Assembly (NCBI RefSeq): GCF_000003815.2
Contig: NC_049996.1
Location: 1,908,234 to 1,972,233 of the forward strand
From: Branchiostoma floridae
Lineage: Eukaryota > Chordata > Leptocardii > Amphioxiformes > Branchiostomatidae
Direction: 5' to 3'
DNA: 64,000 nt
The position numbers and the translations under genes are program-made. Positions 39,401-54,400 of the stretch are shown one piece after another (position 1 is the first letter of the stretch; the number at the start of each line of letters is the position of its first letter). The notes beneath the pieces were generated by a model. It was given only the letters and a program-made list of their open reading frames with translations, made no database searches and had not been told where the DNA came from.

Positions 39401-42400
39401 NNNNNNNNNNNNNNNNNNNNNNNNNNNNNNCCTGGATTTCATAGTAAAGGACCCTTTTTTTGGCCAAGCTCTACTTTTATTTGTGCGCTCACATCAGTTT
39501 TGGTGTTCCGATAGAATGTCATCCATATAATCAAATCAACATGGCCTTAAACCATATGGTATGAACATTGAGAAGCTGCTATTGTTAAAGTTTACCTTCA
39601 CCTGAAAACACAATGGTTTGTCCCTTTAGATATGTCTGCATCAGATTAAGAGTCCTTGGGACAGAGTTGAGCTGACAGAGGTCAGACGAGGTGACCCAGT
39701 AAGCTTGTATTATGTCTTGTACCTTGTAAGGCAGTTGGAAGCAAAGACTCAACTGCATATGGGTGTGAGCTCTACCCCTTCTGGACCAAAAGGTTATGGG
39801 TTCACATCCCAGACCTTACCCTACCTAAAGTAGAAAGTAGATCCAAAATTAAAAACCCCAAAATAAAGTAACTCTTTGACCCAGAATTTCCAAAAAGCTT
39901 TTCAATGCATGTTAAAAGCAAGTTTAAAGTGACAAGGTGATGGTTGTTGGGTGCCTTGGTCTAGTGAGTATGCAATACACCCTCTGAACTAAAAGGTTAT
40001 GGGTTCAAATCCCAGCCTTTACCCTAACCTAAAGTATAAAGCATATCTAAAATCAGAAACCCCTACATAATCTAATTCTTTGACCAAGAATTTCCAAAGC
40101 CATTTAAAAGTCTACTATCACTTTAGTTGCAATCAAATAGAATTTCCTTCCACCTCTGACAACTTCTCAACCAAGTCCCAACCTTAATTCTAATCTTCAA
40201 GGCATATCTAATACAAGAAACTCTTAAATAATTCAATTCTATGAGCAGGATTTCTAGAGCCTTTCAATTATTATATTAAGCTGTAACCAAAATGCATTCC
40301 ACCTTTGACATTGTTTCAATAAAGACTTGAAGAATATGTAATTACATCCAGGGGCAATAGGATAGGGCTAATAAGGAAGCATCAAAGTTGTAATTCTGTG
40401 TACGTTGGAAGCCAGACAAGACCGGAATAGGATCGGAAGGTCATGGTTCAACTCTGTTGAAATCATTGGGTAAGTCTTGGGCTCCAAATACTTACTGTAA
40501 ATGCATTTAAGTTTGCGGTGACTTAATTTCGCAGTAGCGGGAAAAGGGACTTTTCGCAATGGTATTAGTTTCGCGGTAGCAACATGCACTGTAGTCTCTT
40601 ACCGCTATGGAAAAATGTTTGCGTTGGTTTTAGATTCGCGGTGAAGCGGCCACCGTGAAAACCTTTTACACCACTGCAAAAGTTTCTGCATTTACAGTAA
40701 TGGGTGCGAATGAACTTTCGTGCACCCAAATTGGATCTGTGCACCTGATTTTTGACTGGGTGTACCTACAAGAGATAAAAACTGAATTTTGAGCCCTGAT
40801 TCTGTTGAAATCACTGGGTAAGTCAATGTCACATGGGTTGATGAACACATGCTCCTCACGTAGTAGAAGACAAGATAAAGTCATGTCAGGATGAGACTCC
40901 ATGCTATTCAGGGGACACATACTTGGGCAAAGGGAAAAAAATTGTGTTTCCGGTTACCAGATCGAACCTATCAGTAGCTAAACCTGATAATCACATGTAG
41001 CATTTCTTTTTAAAGTTACAGACTTTTCGACATCACACTGTGACAATTTTCTGACCCAATTTCAGTTTAGTAAATTATGATATATGATAAAAATTTTTAC
41101 AATCTACAATGTAACACTCAGATAGTCAACAAATCCCACTGTTTCATTCACTGAAAGCTTAACAATACAGAACATGAAAGCAATAAGGTTCTATCCATAA
41201 ACATTCTTCACAAGGTAAAACTTGCCAATAAATTCCAATTAGTGGGTAAAATCGTTGATGTGCTTTGCTGCTGTTATCCATAATGAAATTTATTGTGCCT
41301 CCAATGCAATAAGATGGTCGGAATCAGTTTACATAAATCACTTTCAATATCAAAATTGTTGAAACTATCAGAGCATGAGAAATATGTGCATATAAATTGT
41401 AATGATCTCCTTCTACAATGTACGTAAACATGTCATTTACAATATTGCTCCTCAAAACGCAGTGGAATACGAAAGTCGCTCATCTCTAGTTGCTCATGAT
41501 AAAAGAATACAATGTTTATAGAAGTCTCTGAGGTATATTTTTGCTTCCCCAACAATACAAACAAAGTGAGAACAATTCTAATATTAAAAGTAGAACAAGA
41601 ACAAGAACAATATAGGCACCATCTATTAATTACCTGCATGTATGCAGGTATGGTTTTGATGCTGGTGGAAACTTTTCGGTAGCCGGGGATGTAGGGCGCT
41701 GTATCTCGTGAACGGATGGTGCGAGCACGACGATTTTTGGTACGTGGGTTGGGGGTGGTAGCCTGACACTCAGGTGTGATTTTGGGCCTCCTGGCGCTTG
41801 ACCTTGACATTGAAGGTGGCATTTTTGGTGTTTTTTGGGCACTTTTGGTGCTGTGTGTCCGGAACGATACGCGCGATTGCGACGATTTTGGTGCATGGGT
41901 GGGGGGTTGTTGCCTGTTGCCTAGGATTGACTTTGGGCCTTGTCGCGTTTGAACTTGACCCGGCAGGTCGAATTTTGTGTCCGGGAGGGGTGTTTCCGGA
42001 GTTATATCTTCTGAACGGCTGGTGCTGGCGCAATGATATTTGGCACATGTGTCGGCGGTGGCTGAATAATGCTCAATTTTGATTTTGGCGCCCTAAGTGC
42101 TTGAACTTGACATTTTAGGTTACCTTTTGTGCGGGCACGGGGCGTGCGCTGTATCTCCGGAACGCAAGGTGCCATTGTGTTGCCATTTGGTACGTGAGTT
42201 GTTTGTGGTGTCCTGGTGGTCAGGTTTGATTTTGGGCCTCCTAGTGCTTGAACTTGATACTGTATAGGTTGACCCTGTTTTAGTGTGGTTGGGGCATCCT
42301 CCCAATATCTGCTTGGTTTTAAAAACAGATTATGGTTGGGTGTAGAACCATCATCTGGCCTGGGCCACCTTCAATGTATCAGGTTACTTAGTGGCACTGA

Positions 42401-45400
42401 CAGTTTGCCAGATGACGGGAGTGTGCCAGATTATATATCTGTTGGTCAGGTATAATTGGAGTTTGCTTATTACTCTTTGTGGTGTTTCTAGAGCTGTATA
42501 GTACTGAGTTTTAAGTTCCGGTACAAGTTCCTTTACCCTGTTGGCAATCATGGTTGAACTTGAACTTAAACAGAAGAAGATGCAATTTTCTAATGTGGAG
42601 GAGAACTGTATAGAGTGTGGGCATAAGAGAAAGGTATGTGTATGATTTGTCCTGTGTTTCTTTTTGTTTCTTTGGTAATGCCATTTCCATACTGTATACA
42701 GGTAATTTGTTGTTTGGGGCTAGTCATATTCGCTTGGTTTTTGGGCCTGCTTAATCTATGGTACAGGCAGGGTTAAGTGGTGGAGGCTTAGCTTTGTTCT
42801 GTTTTAAATTCAGTATCGTTTGTTGCATTTTGTCGCGGCAAATATATGATGAAATTCCCCTTCTAAGCAACTGCTCATTGGTTTGCGGGGATGTTTGCTG
42901 GGTGTTTGCTCTGACTACAACAGCTTCTGAACTTTTCAAAGCTTCCATTGCCAGCAGCTTGCCATCTATAAATGGGATTGACAAGGACATTTTTCATAGT
43001 AAATTATGCTGTTAAATTTGGCTTAGATACTACAGGAGATTTAGGTTTGGGTTGGATGGATTGAATGAAAATATCATACCACCCTGGGGACTAACTGTTG
43101 CTGCTGCATGGGGGCTACCACTATTCATATTGTCTAATGTCTATGGAACTACAGATAAAAGTATCATTGGTCAAATTATGCAAGTAACATTCCGATGTCA
43201 AGTGAATAACACCCCAGAAATAAATCTTTAATGAATATCATTGGAAGAACACAAACCAAGGAGACTTAGCAGCTGCATTAGGTCAGTACATTGAAATAGG
43301 AAGATATTAGTATATCATGTGACAGAGTAACTACATGTGCATGGGCCATCTGAGACAAAAAAAGGTAGCGTCTCAACAACTTCAAAGTACTGTGGTTGGT
43401 TACATACTTAAGAAATCCAAAATAAGTAATGTTCATCCATGTCCAAACTTACAAATTCAGAAAATGGAATTTCAGAGTCAGACTTTTGCATGGTGCACAA
43501 CCAACACGGTGAAAAGCTCATTTTTCCAACCACGTACCACAGACAAAAAGGCAAAAATACACAATAGGTCTACAGAAACCCAATACATTTCATGCAGGCC
43601 TGAGGTCTACGAACTCTTGTTTTATCTGTGCTTATCATCATTAATCCATGCTACATGTACTTGCAATTAGCCTTTGGGCTTGTATTTGCAAAATAATACA
43701 CGCTTAATACCAGGTTTACAGCACATACCCTGTTGGTATGAGAGCAATTCTACCACACGAAAGAGGGCATCCATTAAAAAGTCAAACCAACCACCGTATC
43801 AAAGACCTTGCTGCATCAGAAGATATCCTGATTAAATTTTCTGGCTGGCATCTCCAGGCATTTTACCATCCTGTGACCCAAACAACAGGAGTTCCCTTAT
43901 TGGTATTCCGGTCACATTTACCAAGTCTACAGGCAATATTGGAATCTGTGCCTTCATTTACCCAAGCTTTCCCAGCTGAATAATTCCAGAGCTGTACGAT
44001 AACTCAGGTCGTACCATTGGAATTATATCAGGCCTCTCAAGGCAACCTTATATACCTGAAAGCACCTTTGGTGATAGATATGTAACAACCTAGTCTTATC
44101 AGCAAGGCAGGCTACATATAGAGTATCTACCATTCTACATTGCAAGAATTATCAACTTGTTCCATCTACGTTGACAAATTTCAGCAATGTTACAAAAAAT
44201 AACACTCTTATTATCTCATACAAATCATTAATACAATTTGTCTTGCATCTATGAATTATGGCAAGGTTACAAATGCACTGCAGTGAAATACAGTTTGCTG
44301 TAACACCCTTCTATCTAACATTGATAATGGCACAATATGAAGCAGAAATTGCCAAAGGGAACATAATTTCTTCTAATACAGAAAGGTTACAAAACTGTAT
44401 GTAATATGTACTAAAGTAAAATATAGTCAAACTTGAACATAAAATTCTGGTTGACTAATGCAAACCATGTATTTACATAAATCACTATTTCAGCGCATTA
44501 AACTAGACATCAATTAAAAATATCGAATATGAGATTGCTATTGAGAGCATAATTTCTTACAAGCATGTCAACTGAATTCTCAAAATCATTTGTTCTGAAA
44601 CCATGGATAACAATTATTGACTATCACGTAATACTAATAATGGGTTTTCTTGAAGTTTCATCAATCTTAATATGTGGCTCTCCAGCTAAGATGCACTGTT
44701 CAACACTGCATGATTACAGGAATGTAGAAAATCACTATAATCTTATAACAATGGGCCACACCTTATCTCGGTAGGGACTGAATACGATTGTTAGATCCAC
44801 GTTTTAGGAAACTGGTTTCTCTAGAAAACTGGCTTACACTACCAGGCCACACCAATTCTATTAATTGGTTCTTGGAATTGCATACTCCTATTTTTTTCCG
44901 AAACTGAAAAAAAATCACCATGCCTTCATTCAGCAAGTTTTTCTATCCACCTATTATCAAATATCATAAGGATCCATCTCCAACTTTTTGAGTTATGCTA
45001 TCTACATTAAAACAGAGCAGAAAACATAGAACTCTAAAGTATGGCATCTACATAACTACAGTTCTATAGCTTAACATTCTTAATAAAAATCATAGTAAAA
45101 TTGCAATTGAACTGCTAAATGTAATATGTACTTTTGGTCACAGCTTCAATGAATAAACAAAAGTTTAGTTTCTAGCTCACTTTCTTTTTGCTCTCTTAAT
45201 CTTTACTTCATAATGCCTAGGAAACAGTGACATACAAAACAAGGAAATAAATTGATGATGCCTAGTCATTATTTATACCCTTTGAGCTGTGCAGTATGCA
45301 TATAGACAACCATGACTAAGTGATGACACACTTCAAATTAGCTGAACATTCGAAACACCTGTCTGTGGTACAAAAAGATTTTGGCTGTTGCCAGTCACCC

Positions 45401-48400
45401 ATACATAATTTCAAACTTCTCTGTGCTATTCTCAGTATCAATACTATGTTTGAGTTTTCTGAAACTAAAAGTTTCCTCGCTAGCTTAATTGGTATTTTGA
45501 TCTTCCATTGTTTTCTCATTAACGAATTTAGAAAGAATGGAGTTATAACGAATAACGATAGCTGTGCAAGAAACAATTCTTAAAATTTCTTTTACCATAT
45601 GGATAATGTCATAAAGTTTTATTGTCCCTTATATTATTTTTTCTAAGAGCAAATACAGCACTTTGGTACATGTACATAATGATGAAAGCTACAAACGTAC
45701 ATTCGTACATCTTGATATGTACCAGCTCTCTGTAGTAGTTTTTGTCTAATAGAAAAATTATAATTTCCTAATAACTGCAGACAATTAGAAGATATTAAGA
45801 TGTGCAAACCTATGTTTGTGTCTTTCATAGTCGTGATATACAATAATACATGGAAAACATAGTTTCATTGCATGCAGAGAGTCACTGGTAGGCAAAAAGA
45901 CAGCATCTTTGTTCTTCGCTGGATACAGCAAAGAGGGGGCAGCTGTTGCTCAGTTTTTGTATCAAACACAGCCAGGCACAAAGGTGGCAGCCAAAATAAA
46001 GAAGCCAGCTTGCACTGTGCCCGTGTAAACGTCTACCGTAGGTTATGTACACCAACATCCACCCACCCTTGTACAATAGAACACATACCCAGCTGTCAAG
46101 TAACTTCAATAAATCCCTGAAGTTTTAACAAGAAAAGTCTGTGACTTCGGACATATGTTTGCACCTTAAATCTGTGTATTGAATCATGATGTAGACTTAT
46201 GCGCAATTTGTCAGTCTGTACATGCTATACAGGTTATACATGGAATGACAATGTGGCTTTGGAAAGACCATTTCCCTGCTAGTATATGCTGTTCACAATA
46301 CAAATCTGACACCGAGATAGGGAGAGGATACTACTATTATGCATGTCACACAGCACAAAAGCAATCTACAGACAATCTCCAAGCTCCAAATTAGACTTTC
46401 GACAGCAATACTCGACAGATATTCTCTTAATATGATTTTTGAGATTGGCCGAGGTACCCTAGCCCATCCAATATAATACAGTAGATTTTCAGGTCAAAGA
46501 TATAAAGAGTTTTGGGCAATCTTTTATTTCAATGACCTATTGGCTAATTAGCAATGCAGCCAACACTTCCCTGATGTCTTGGTTATGTTGTAAAACTTCC
46601 ATACATTTTCCTGAATCTTTGCTAGTGGTGACGGGGGGCGACACAGGTTATCTGGTACATACAACCCACTGCTATGGTCACGCATTTCCGACGTCACATT
46701 CCGGGAGCTGTAGTAGATGGGTCCAGTCCGTGAACAAAAATTTTGGAAAGCCACAACTTTCTGTAGTGTTTGTCACGCAAAGTTTAGCTATTTCATAGAT
46801 AATCAATCATGCTAAGAAACTGAGAATTGTTGAGTTGTTGCCTTTGACTAAGTTTGAGACTGATGGACACCCACCACTGACACCCCACGTTTGACCTACG
46901 TAGGTCGTCACTTCAGGCTTCTTTGTGTAAGAGTATACTGAGAGAATACAGATGTCCTGGTGACAGATGAAAAGAAGATGTTCTATTTAATTTACCTTGA
47001 ATCATCTTAACCCTTAGCTAGCTACGGTAGCTCTTTGTCTCCAAATTTGTATTGGTTGTGGGATTGAGCTAGGGAGAAGGTTAAAGATACAAAGACTGGA
47101 GGGGCCTGTAGAATTGAAAGTATACTTGGTCATAGCTCTTGACTATCAACAAGCCATTGCAATTGGCAATATTGCACCACTATTCTTGGTATCAGTTAAA
47201 GATAACGGTCAGATAATCTATACCTTTACTAACTATTAATAATATGATCCTATGTTTACAACGAGATAATGAAACCAGAAGTCATGCTGCAGTTCAGTAA
47301 CAAGGCGCTAGGTGGCCCAAAATTTAATCATTTCAAGGCCTACCCACATATCAATACTTCTCGAATTATGTTTTTTATCTAAACACATAAATACACTGTC
47401 ACATACACACACACATACAAATGCTACCCAAAACATAACCTTCTTGGCAAAGGTAATGACTCATTATTTGAGTGGGAGGGGGGCAGCTAGCTGTCAACAC
47501 TACCTTTAAGCTAAAACATGTTTTTCCTCTATTATCAGACTGCCATACACAGGAAACATGACCTTTCTATTCCTCATGCCTTTGCTATGTCTAATACTCT
47601 AAGTAGGTATCAGTTGAGACTTGTACGTTATAGTAATCACCTACAGTTGGCAACGATCATTTCTCAACTGAGTCACATATTCCAGTATGTCCCAGATACC
47701 CAGACATGGTTCTCCGCCAAGTAATATAACCTGCTCAATGACATACAAACCTGTGCCAAAGCCTTAAACAAGATTGGGATAGAAGGTGACACATAGTTTT
47801 TCTATATTGCTTCTTTTAATAGATGGCAAGAATATACTGTAAGAATGCCTAGAGCTAGAGCATATGTATTTTCAAGAGAAAGAAATGGGTTGAAATGGGT
47901 TGAAATTTCAATCCCAGGACAGAGTGATTAAACTTTAAGACAGCCCTTGTTGCAATAAAAGAACTTTTAAACATGGTCTTAACACGTTTTATTACAGAGT
48001 GATGTAACATACAGCAGATGTAGGCCTTCATCTCCAAGAAACTGGTTAGGGATGCTCTCTATTGACTTTACACTACTCGAACTTTACACAAGAGATTAAC
48101 AGTTCCATGCTTTTCTTCAGAGCTCTGAGCTTCTTTTCTTCATTGCTATCAAATTGATATTTACATGTAAGCAATGCACAAATTCACTATATAGTATAAG
48201 GGTAAGAATTGGGAGAAATTTGTATGTGAGAAAAGTGCATACGCATCCAATATTTCAAGCCCAGCCAATGTGCAATAAAGGTAAAGCATTACGCAGCAAT
48301 ATTCATAACGAAACGATTTGGCTGTAACAAAAATAAATACGCCAACAGACTGTCCCGATATACACCATATGCCAACCATGCCAACCCAGCTTTCCTATCA

Positions 48401-51400
48401 ATTTTGACTCACACATCCAAATAAGGTGATCTTCCCTGGTAAATTCCAACAGAAGGAAGAGATCTGTCTCTATGGCAACCGTGACAGCTTGGTATGATCT
48501 GTTACCATGGTGACTGTAAATCCCTGCTCAAGTAATTACAGGGATTATGTGATATATGGTTATCTGCTGTGGTCTGTAAAAATAACGAGTATGTTGCAAA
48601 TCTGATTTAAAACCTCTGTAAACATACGTGACAGGCTGTAAAATGGGATATTAAGGTGCTGTACCATATGGTAGTCATTTCTGGTCCATAGATATGCATA
48701 TTGCATATGAATAATATGCAGTATGTATGTGCATGTGCACTGGAATTATAATATAGGAATATAGATGGGAATATAGGAATGGGCCTAAATAAAAACAAAA
48801 GACTTTAGGTGGTATCTCACTGCACTTGGGGCACCAGTGTGGCACTTGGGTTCGCTCACTGCGGCACTGTTATGATATTTTCGTTGCTTTTTATATCATA
48901 ATGATAATAAAGATGTTGCGAAGTACATTAAAGTATGATTTAAAAGAGAACAAAATACACATTACATAATTCATTCTTTATCTCTTAAATTCATTGAGTA
49001 ATCTTTTGAACCCTGAAGTGCCGCACCGGTGCCCCAAGTGCAGTGAGATACCACCTATACATCCATCTTGCATATTTTGTTGTTCGTTCAGACTCTTGTA
49101 ATGCCTACTTGCAGCAAGTTTCCTTGCTGTTTCAGTAGAAGGGTATATTTGTACAGGGAAGGGTTGCTTGCCTTTCCCTTTAACATGCTCGAGTCACCTC
49201 CCCAAACACAGAACCCCTATTTACATCCCTTATGAAAGATGGGTGCAGCCCCAACCAAGATGCCCTACCCAGGATTGAACCAGGGTCACCAACTAATTGC
49301 AACCAGGAGCTTAACTGTGAGGCTGCTACCAGTTGAGCTACAGGGACATCCCAAGTTTTGTTGTACTCAGACAAACCTTTCCTAATGTAACAAAAACAGT
49401 GGCTGTTTATGTCTTTATCTGCTACTCTACTACCGTACACACACAGAGACAAGCTAATTTGCTGTTTGTATATGTAGGGATACCCCAGCAGACTTTAACA
49501 GTGTTTACACTTGGTACATTCAAAGGATGCCTAACTGCTACCTGAGTACCTCCCATAACACTGACCTCATAGGGGTAGTGGATTATGTTTTAGATATGCT
49601 CATTATAGAGAGATTCAAAACAACGACAAACTGTAATATGCATAAGACAGCATGGAGTCGCGTATTAGGACCCTGTGGTACCCAGATCATTCTCCTAAAT
49701 TGGATAAGATACACAGAGATAAAGTTTCGACACTTCGAGTGACATCCATCTCTTCTTCAGTGTCACTAGCATCTCTTATAGAGACTGAATTGTCTTTCAC
49801 ATCCAATGGTCAATTTTACCGTTTTCATCGTGGTTCGTATAATTCTAAGCATGGAAAATATTGGTAAAAACCTTGAAAAACTTAGATAGACAAGGACATT
49901 AAGAGAAGAAAGAAGAGAAAGGGTGAAGAAGGGAGGAGAAGCTATCACTAACAACAACACTAACAACAATACATATTCATTAGTATCTTATCTTTTATTA
50001 TGTTGTCACCACCCAAGGACTCATGGACAATTTATTTGTGCCTGTCATACCAATTACAATGCTACACAATGGCTCCTTTGAGACAGTCATTCAGGCACTG
50101 TGAATCCCCCCTATGAATGATCGTAATTTCCATTTGTTTAGAAATGATAGGGCACAGAAGACACAACTGTTTCATTATTGTCGTTACAACATGGTAAGGC
50201 ACAATCTACATCAATAACACAAGTGATTGACTGGTACATAGAATTCCTGTTACAAGAATTGCAAGAGCAAAAACCAGAGGAAAAAAGGGAAAGAAAAAAA
50301 CATAGTACAACTTACTACTACAAGACAACTTGGGAGGCTTCTATTCTTAAAGAAACAGAAAATTCTGACTCAGTAAGAATTCTTTTGTTTAGTGTTGGGT
50401 CATTGACATTTCAAACAAAACAAAGCTATTGTTTTGCCAGTCCTTGTGTTTTACTGAATGGCCATTAACTTTGTGACTCGAGTATAGAAAAGCTGTTACA
50501 ATCTGTTACAAAAAGTAGACGTTCAAATTCACATGGAAATATTGATCTGTATTGACGAATAGACATGCGAAAAAATTTCTACAATTTACAATCAATATTT
50601 CATACCAACATTTCTATGCCCATATTGTGACCGTGTATTGTCCTAAAATGCAGTACCTACAATTTTTTCACACATCATATCATGATCAATTATACACAAA
50701 ATAGAAGCGGCTCATTTATACAACTCGTCAAAATATCCTAATCTGATTATCACCCCCCTCCCCACAAAGTTAGCACTCGTGACCTCTTTCACATCAATAC
50801 TTTCAGGTCACTGCACTCAGGTAGAACCCCTCTGGAAAAGATTGCATCAGCATTCAAACTCTGTCTATAAGCATGCAATGAGTGTTAGGTAAGGTTAACA
50901 AAGGCTTGGTTTGCTAATGAAGATTGCATCATGTAATTTGTGTGTGCACACAATGCTTGTTGCTCGTTCGTTTGGTCCCTTTCGTGCCTAGCAGTACGAA
51001 TAGGCAGCTGAAGATAGAAAGAAAATGTCCAGACATTGCATGATGTACAAAATGACAAACTGGTAGATGTATAAACTACTAAGTACCTAATACCAGCTAA
51101 AAACAGAGATTGTCATGCATTCAACTTCCCGTTTGCAACCAATGATTTATGTGTTCAGAAATTTGATTTTCCCTAGAACTATTGTAGAGTAGAACTTCGT
51201 TGTAACCAAGTACAGTAGGAGGCATCCTCACCAGATAGCTTTAAACAACGCTTTAATACGGCTACATGTGCAAAGGTTAGGTGTGACAGGTCGTTCAATG
51301 TAACATAACCAGCTGCCACAATGCGTATGCCTGTGAAACTTCTGTGTTGTGCCGAAAGGCTGTTATACCGGCTATACAGATACAGATACAAATTTATCCT

Positions 51401-54400
51401 TGATGTTTCAGTAGAAAGATTTTGACATACACGCAGTCTACCCTTCGCACATACGTGTTATAAATTGAGTGTGTATTGAATCAAAAACAGACATAATTTG
51501 GCCAATTCACAATGACCAAAACCCTAACATATGGAAATCAACCACCTACTAGTATGAATGCCAAAGGCACAACTGAAAGACTTTTTGTTCTCAATACAAG
51601 TACTAGTAGTTATTTGTCACCCAATATTTACTTTGTGATGTAAGCATGTGGTTGTTACATAATGATGGGAGTGTTTTGGCCTTGAAAACCAGATGCCTTG
51701 AAGACACTGAATTCATTGTCTCACAAGAAACACTAAAAGTAAAACCTAACATACATACTAGTAGTACACTGCTGCAATGTAGCTTCCACAAGGAATAATC
51801 AAAGTTACCAAGTACGCCTACCTTTTATGATTGACTTCCTTTTCTTCTATATAGTCAATTTATCACATCATAAACATATAACAATGACCTGCTAAGAACG
51901 TAAAATTAACACCTGGAAACAATAACAAAAGACACGGTCACACCATATTAAAAGATAGTTAATTATAACACCATTCATCATGATCAGTTTGATAGAGAGA
52001 TACAGTATGTTCTCAATTTACACCATTGAAGTAATATTTTACTGGTTGGACCTAGAGAAAGTGTACATATCACAGATCACATGTCTATTTTAAACTTTTT
52101 GACTTTCTGTTACAGTATTACTATTATGATTTAATGTCTGCACAAAATTCATTACTCTTGATTAGTTTTATGCTATATAATCTCAATCTACTTCTATTAT
52201 TAGTTATTTAAGATTTCTACTTAATTATGAATGTTTTATTAGGCTTTCCCAACCTTGAGGCTTTGTTTTGACTACAATCACTTATTGTATTCTATCCTAG
52301 TGTGTGCCCCCCTCCCCCAAAAGAATCGTGAAAAAAAAACAGTAGGCGAATTGTAAAGCCTGGTAAAATAACTATATAAAAATATAGTAAAATTTTCCTT
52401 AGATTGTTGAGCATTTCTCTATCTTTTTGTATTACAGAAAGTCAGTACTTGTGTAACATTTGTTTGTTTGTGGTTCAATTTCAAAACATTCCCAAAACCA
52501 TTAGGTAACATTACCCCCAGTTAGCCTTACACAAGCCAATCAGATGACCTATTTTCAGTACTTCCTACTTCAAAAGTAGCCGAACAATTAATCATATCCC
52601 TCTGGGGACAGAACTTTTGATGATAATTGGTCTTGATAAGTCCTAAGATGATCCATCAGTATTATCTAACTCACCCTCCTGCTTAATTCTTTCTTTCAAC
52701 AAAGACTTTCTTTTTATACTTGGTCATAAGGTCTTCCAGTTTTTCTTGGCACGGATACAAAAACAACAGTCTTTTATTACAGTGGACATAGCTGCGTAGC
52801 ATGCAATAAACCTGTACAAGTATAGCTACAAATTGTTGTACTAAAAGTTATATTTTGTCCTGTTCGTCCTTTTGGACTGAGCAAGCAGTGTGTAAGTCAC
52901 ATGGTTCTATCTCACGTTACACATAAGCTTGTGACTGGTAATAGGGATATGGTTATAGGACATAAAAAGAAACATTGATCCAAAAGGTGCGCATGTCTTG
53001 TGACTTGGATGCTTGCCAAAAGACGGGGCAATCACTTTATTTTACTACGCTGAAAACCACATGTACGACGTTCCAGCTTTAAAATGGTGTCACACCTAAT
53101 AAACAGATATATAAACATTGCATACTGAAGCACTGTGGCTAAATTTGCAACCAATTCCCAAAGCATCAAAAACCAATTACATTTGCTGATAACAACCCCA
53201 TCAGCTAATGTTTACAAACAAAAAGAATAGGGGATGCCATTGCAGATCCAAAACTACATGCGTAACGTTTCATTCAATTTCTACATTCACGCAAGCACCT
53301 TAATACGAGACTGTACTTCCAATGTGACACTTAAAACTAGCTTCAAGCGCAGAGTAATTCAAACCACTCTGTGCTAAATTGTTTGCATGTGAAACACTTG
53401 TAGGTGAAAAGTACCATATATTCCAAACAGTCGTGCTGTGTGATTAAAAAAAACCTGTTACACAACCAGGTTTTACGATTCGGGGGTTAAAATCATGAGG
53501 AATCGAGGATGAAATAATGACGTTTGATTGATGCAAAGGTGCGGGTGTTTGAACTAGTAGGTTACAGCCAAAATACAAATGAAGGAGGTTTGCCTGTCAA
53601 ACAGCAGTCCAGGAAGTGTCTTGTAATACTACACCAGGGTTTAGCTATTAACTCAAACACAAACACAACAAAATAAGCACTGATAACCACTGTAGGGCTT
53701 GCGGTGTTTGAGGTAGAACAACAAAGATTAGGGCTGATTAGCATATAATTCAGATTACACAGCTAGAGTGGGGTGCTAATCATAGGTCACTTTCTCTATC
53801 CCTTATCTTTTTGTTTTATTTGGTTGTGCAATATTGACACTTGAAGACTGCACCTTATCTAAATATTTATCAAAATATGGAGAGGGTGACTGAAGGATAC
53901 AATACGGACATTCTGGTTGAGAAAATTCGGATTTGTTTGAGTGGTGTTTGACTTCAAGATTAGAATGTTATGATATGTTTTTAAAAATTATGCCAGCTCC
54001 CCTTGCTAAAACATATATGGGGAGGGGGGCTGTGTTTACTAGCAAATTATATGCACAACAAAATAGGTAAGGCATGTTACGTGGCATACATATAAAGCTT
54101 AAATCCTTACGGAATTCAAGAAGACTTAGAACTAATCCAAGCAAATTTATTCAATCTGCTTGGGGACGAAAAGTCGGGCCAAGTTGGCGTCAGGGTTCCA
54201 TCAAATGTAATTTAGACTAGCAAAAGCTTTATCCTAACGTTTCAATACAACCTTGCAGACAATATTCTCCAAAACATGAGGCGTTTCCTTCTACTAGGTA
54301 TCTACTAATTGAGAGTTATTCGCGGCATTCTAACGATAAGTTTAGTAGATTTTTGTGGTCTTACAAAAAAGCTCACCCCCCACCCCCTTTTACCTCAGAT

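Larger units (their letters stand above)
36057..41650. other. LRP1 intron 1, middle part, no gene seen
   Basis: AT-rich. It holds the repeats at 37208-37427, 39735-40110 and 40493-40699 and the assembly gap. Otherwise only short, unrecognised open frames. Confidence 0.5.

Noticed and set aside
41433-42305. Overlapping frames of 60 to 129 codons on both strands
   Set aside because: The tandem repeat lacks stops in several frames. Frames on both strands with unrelated composition indicate repeat structure, not coding.
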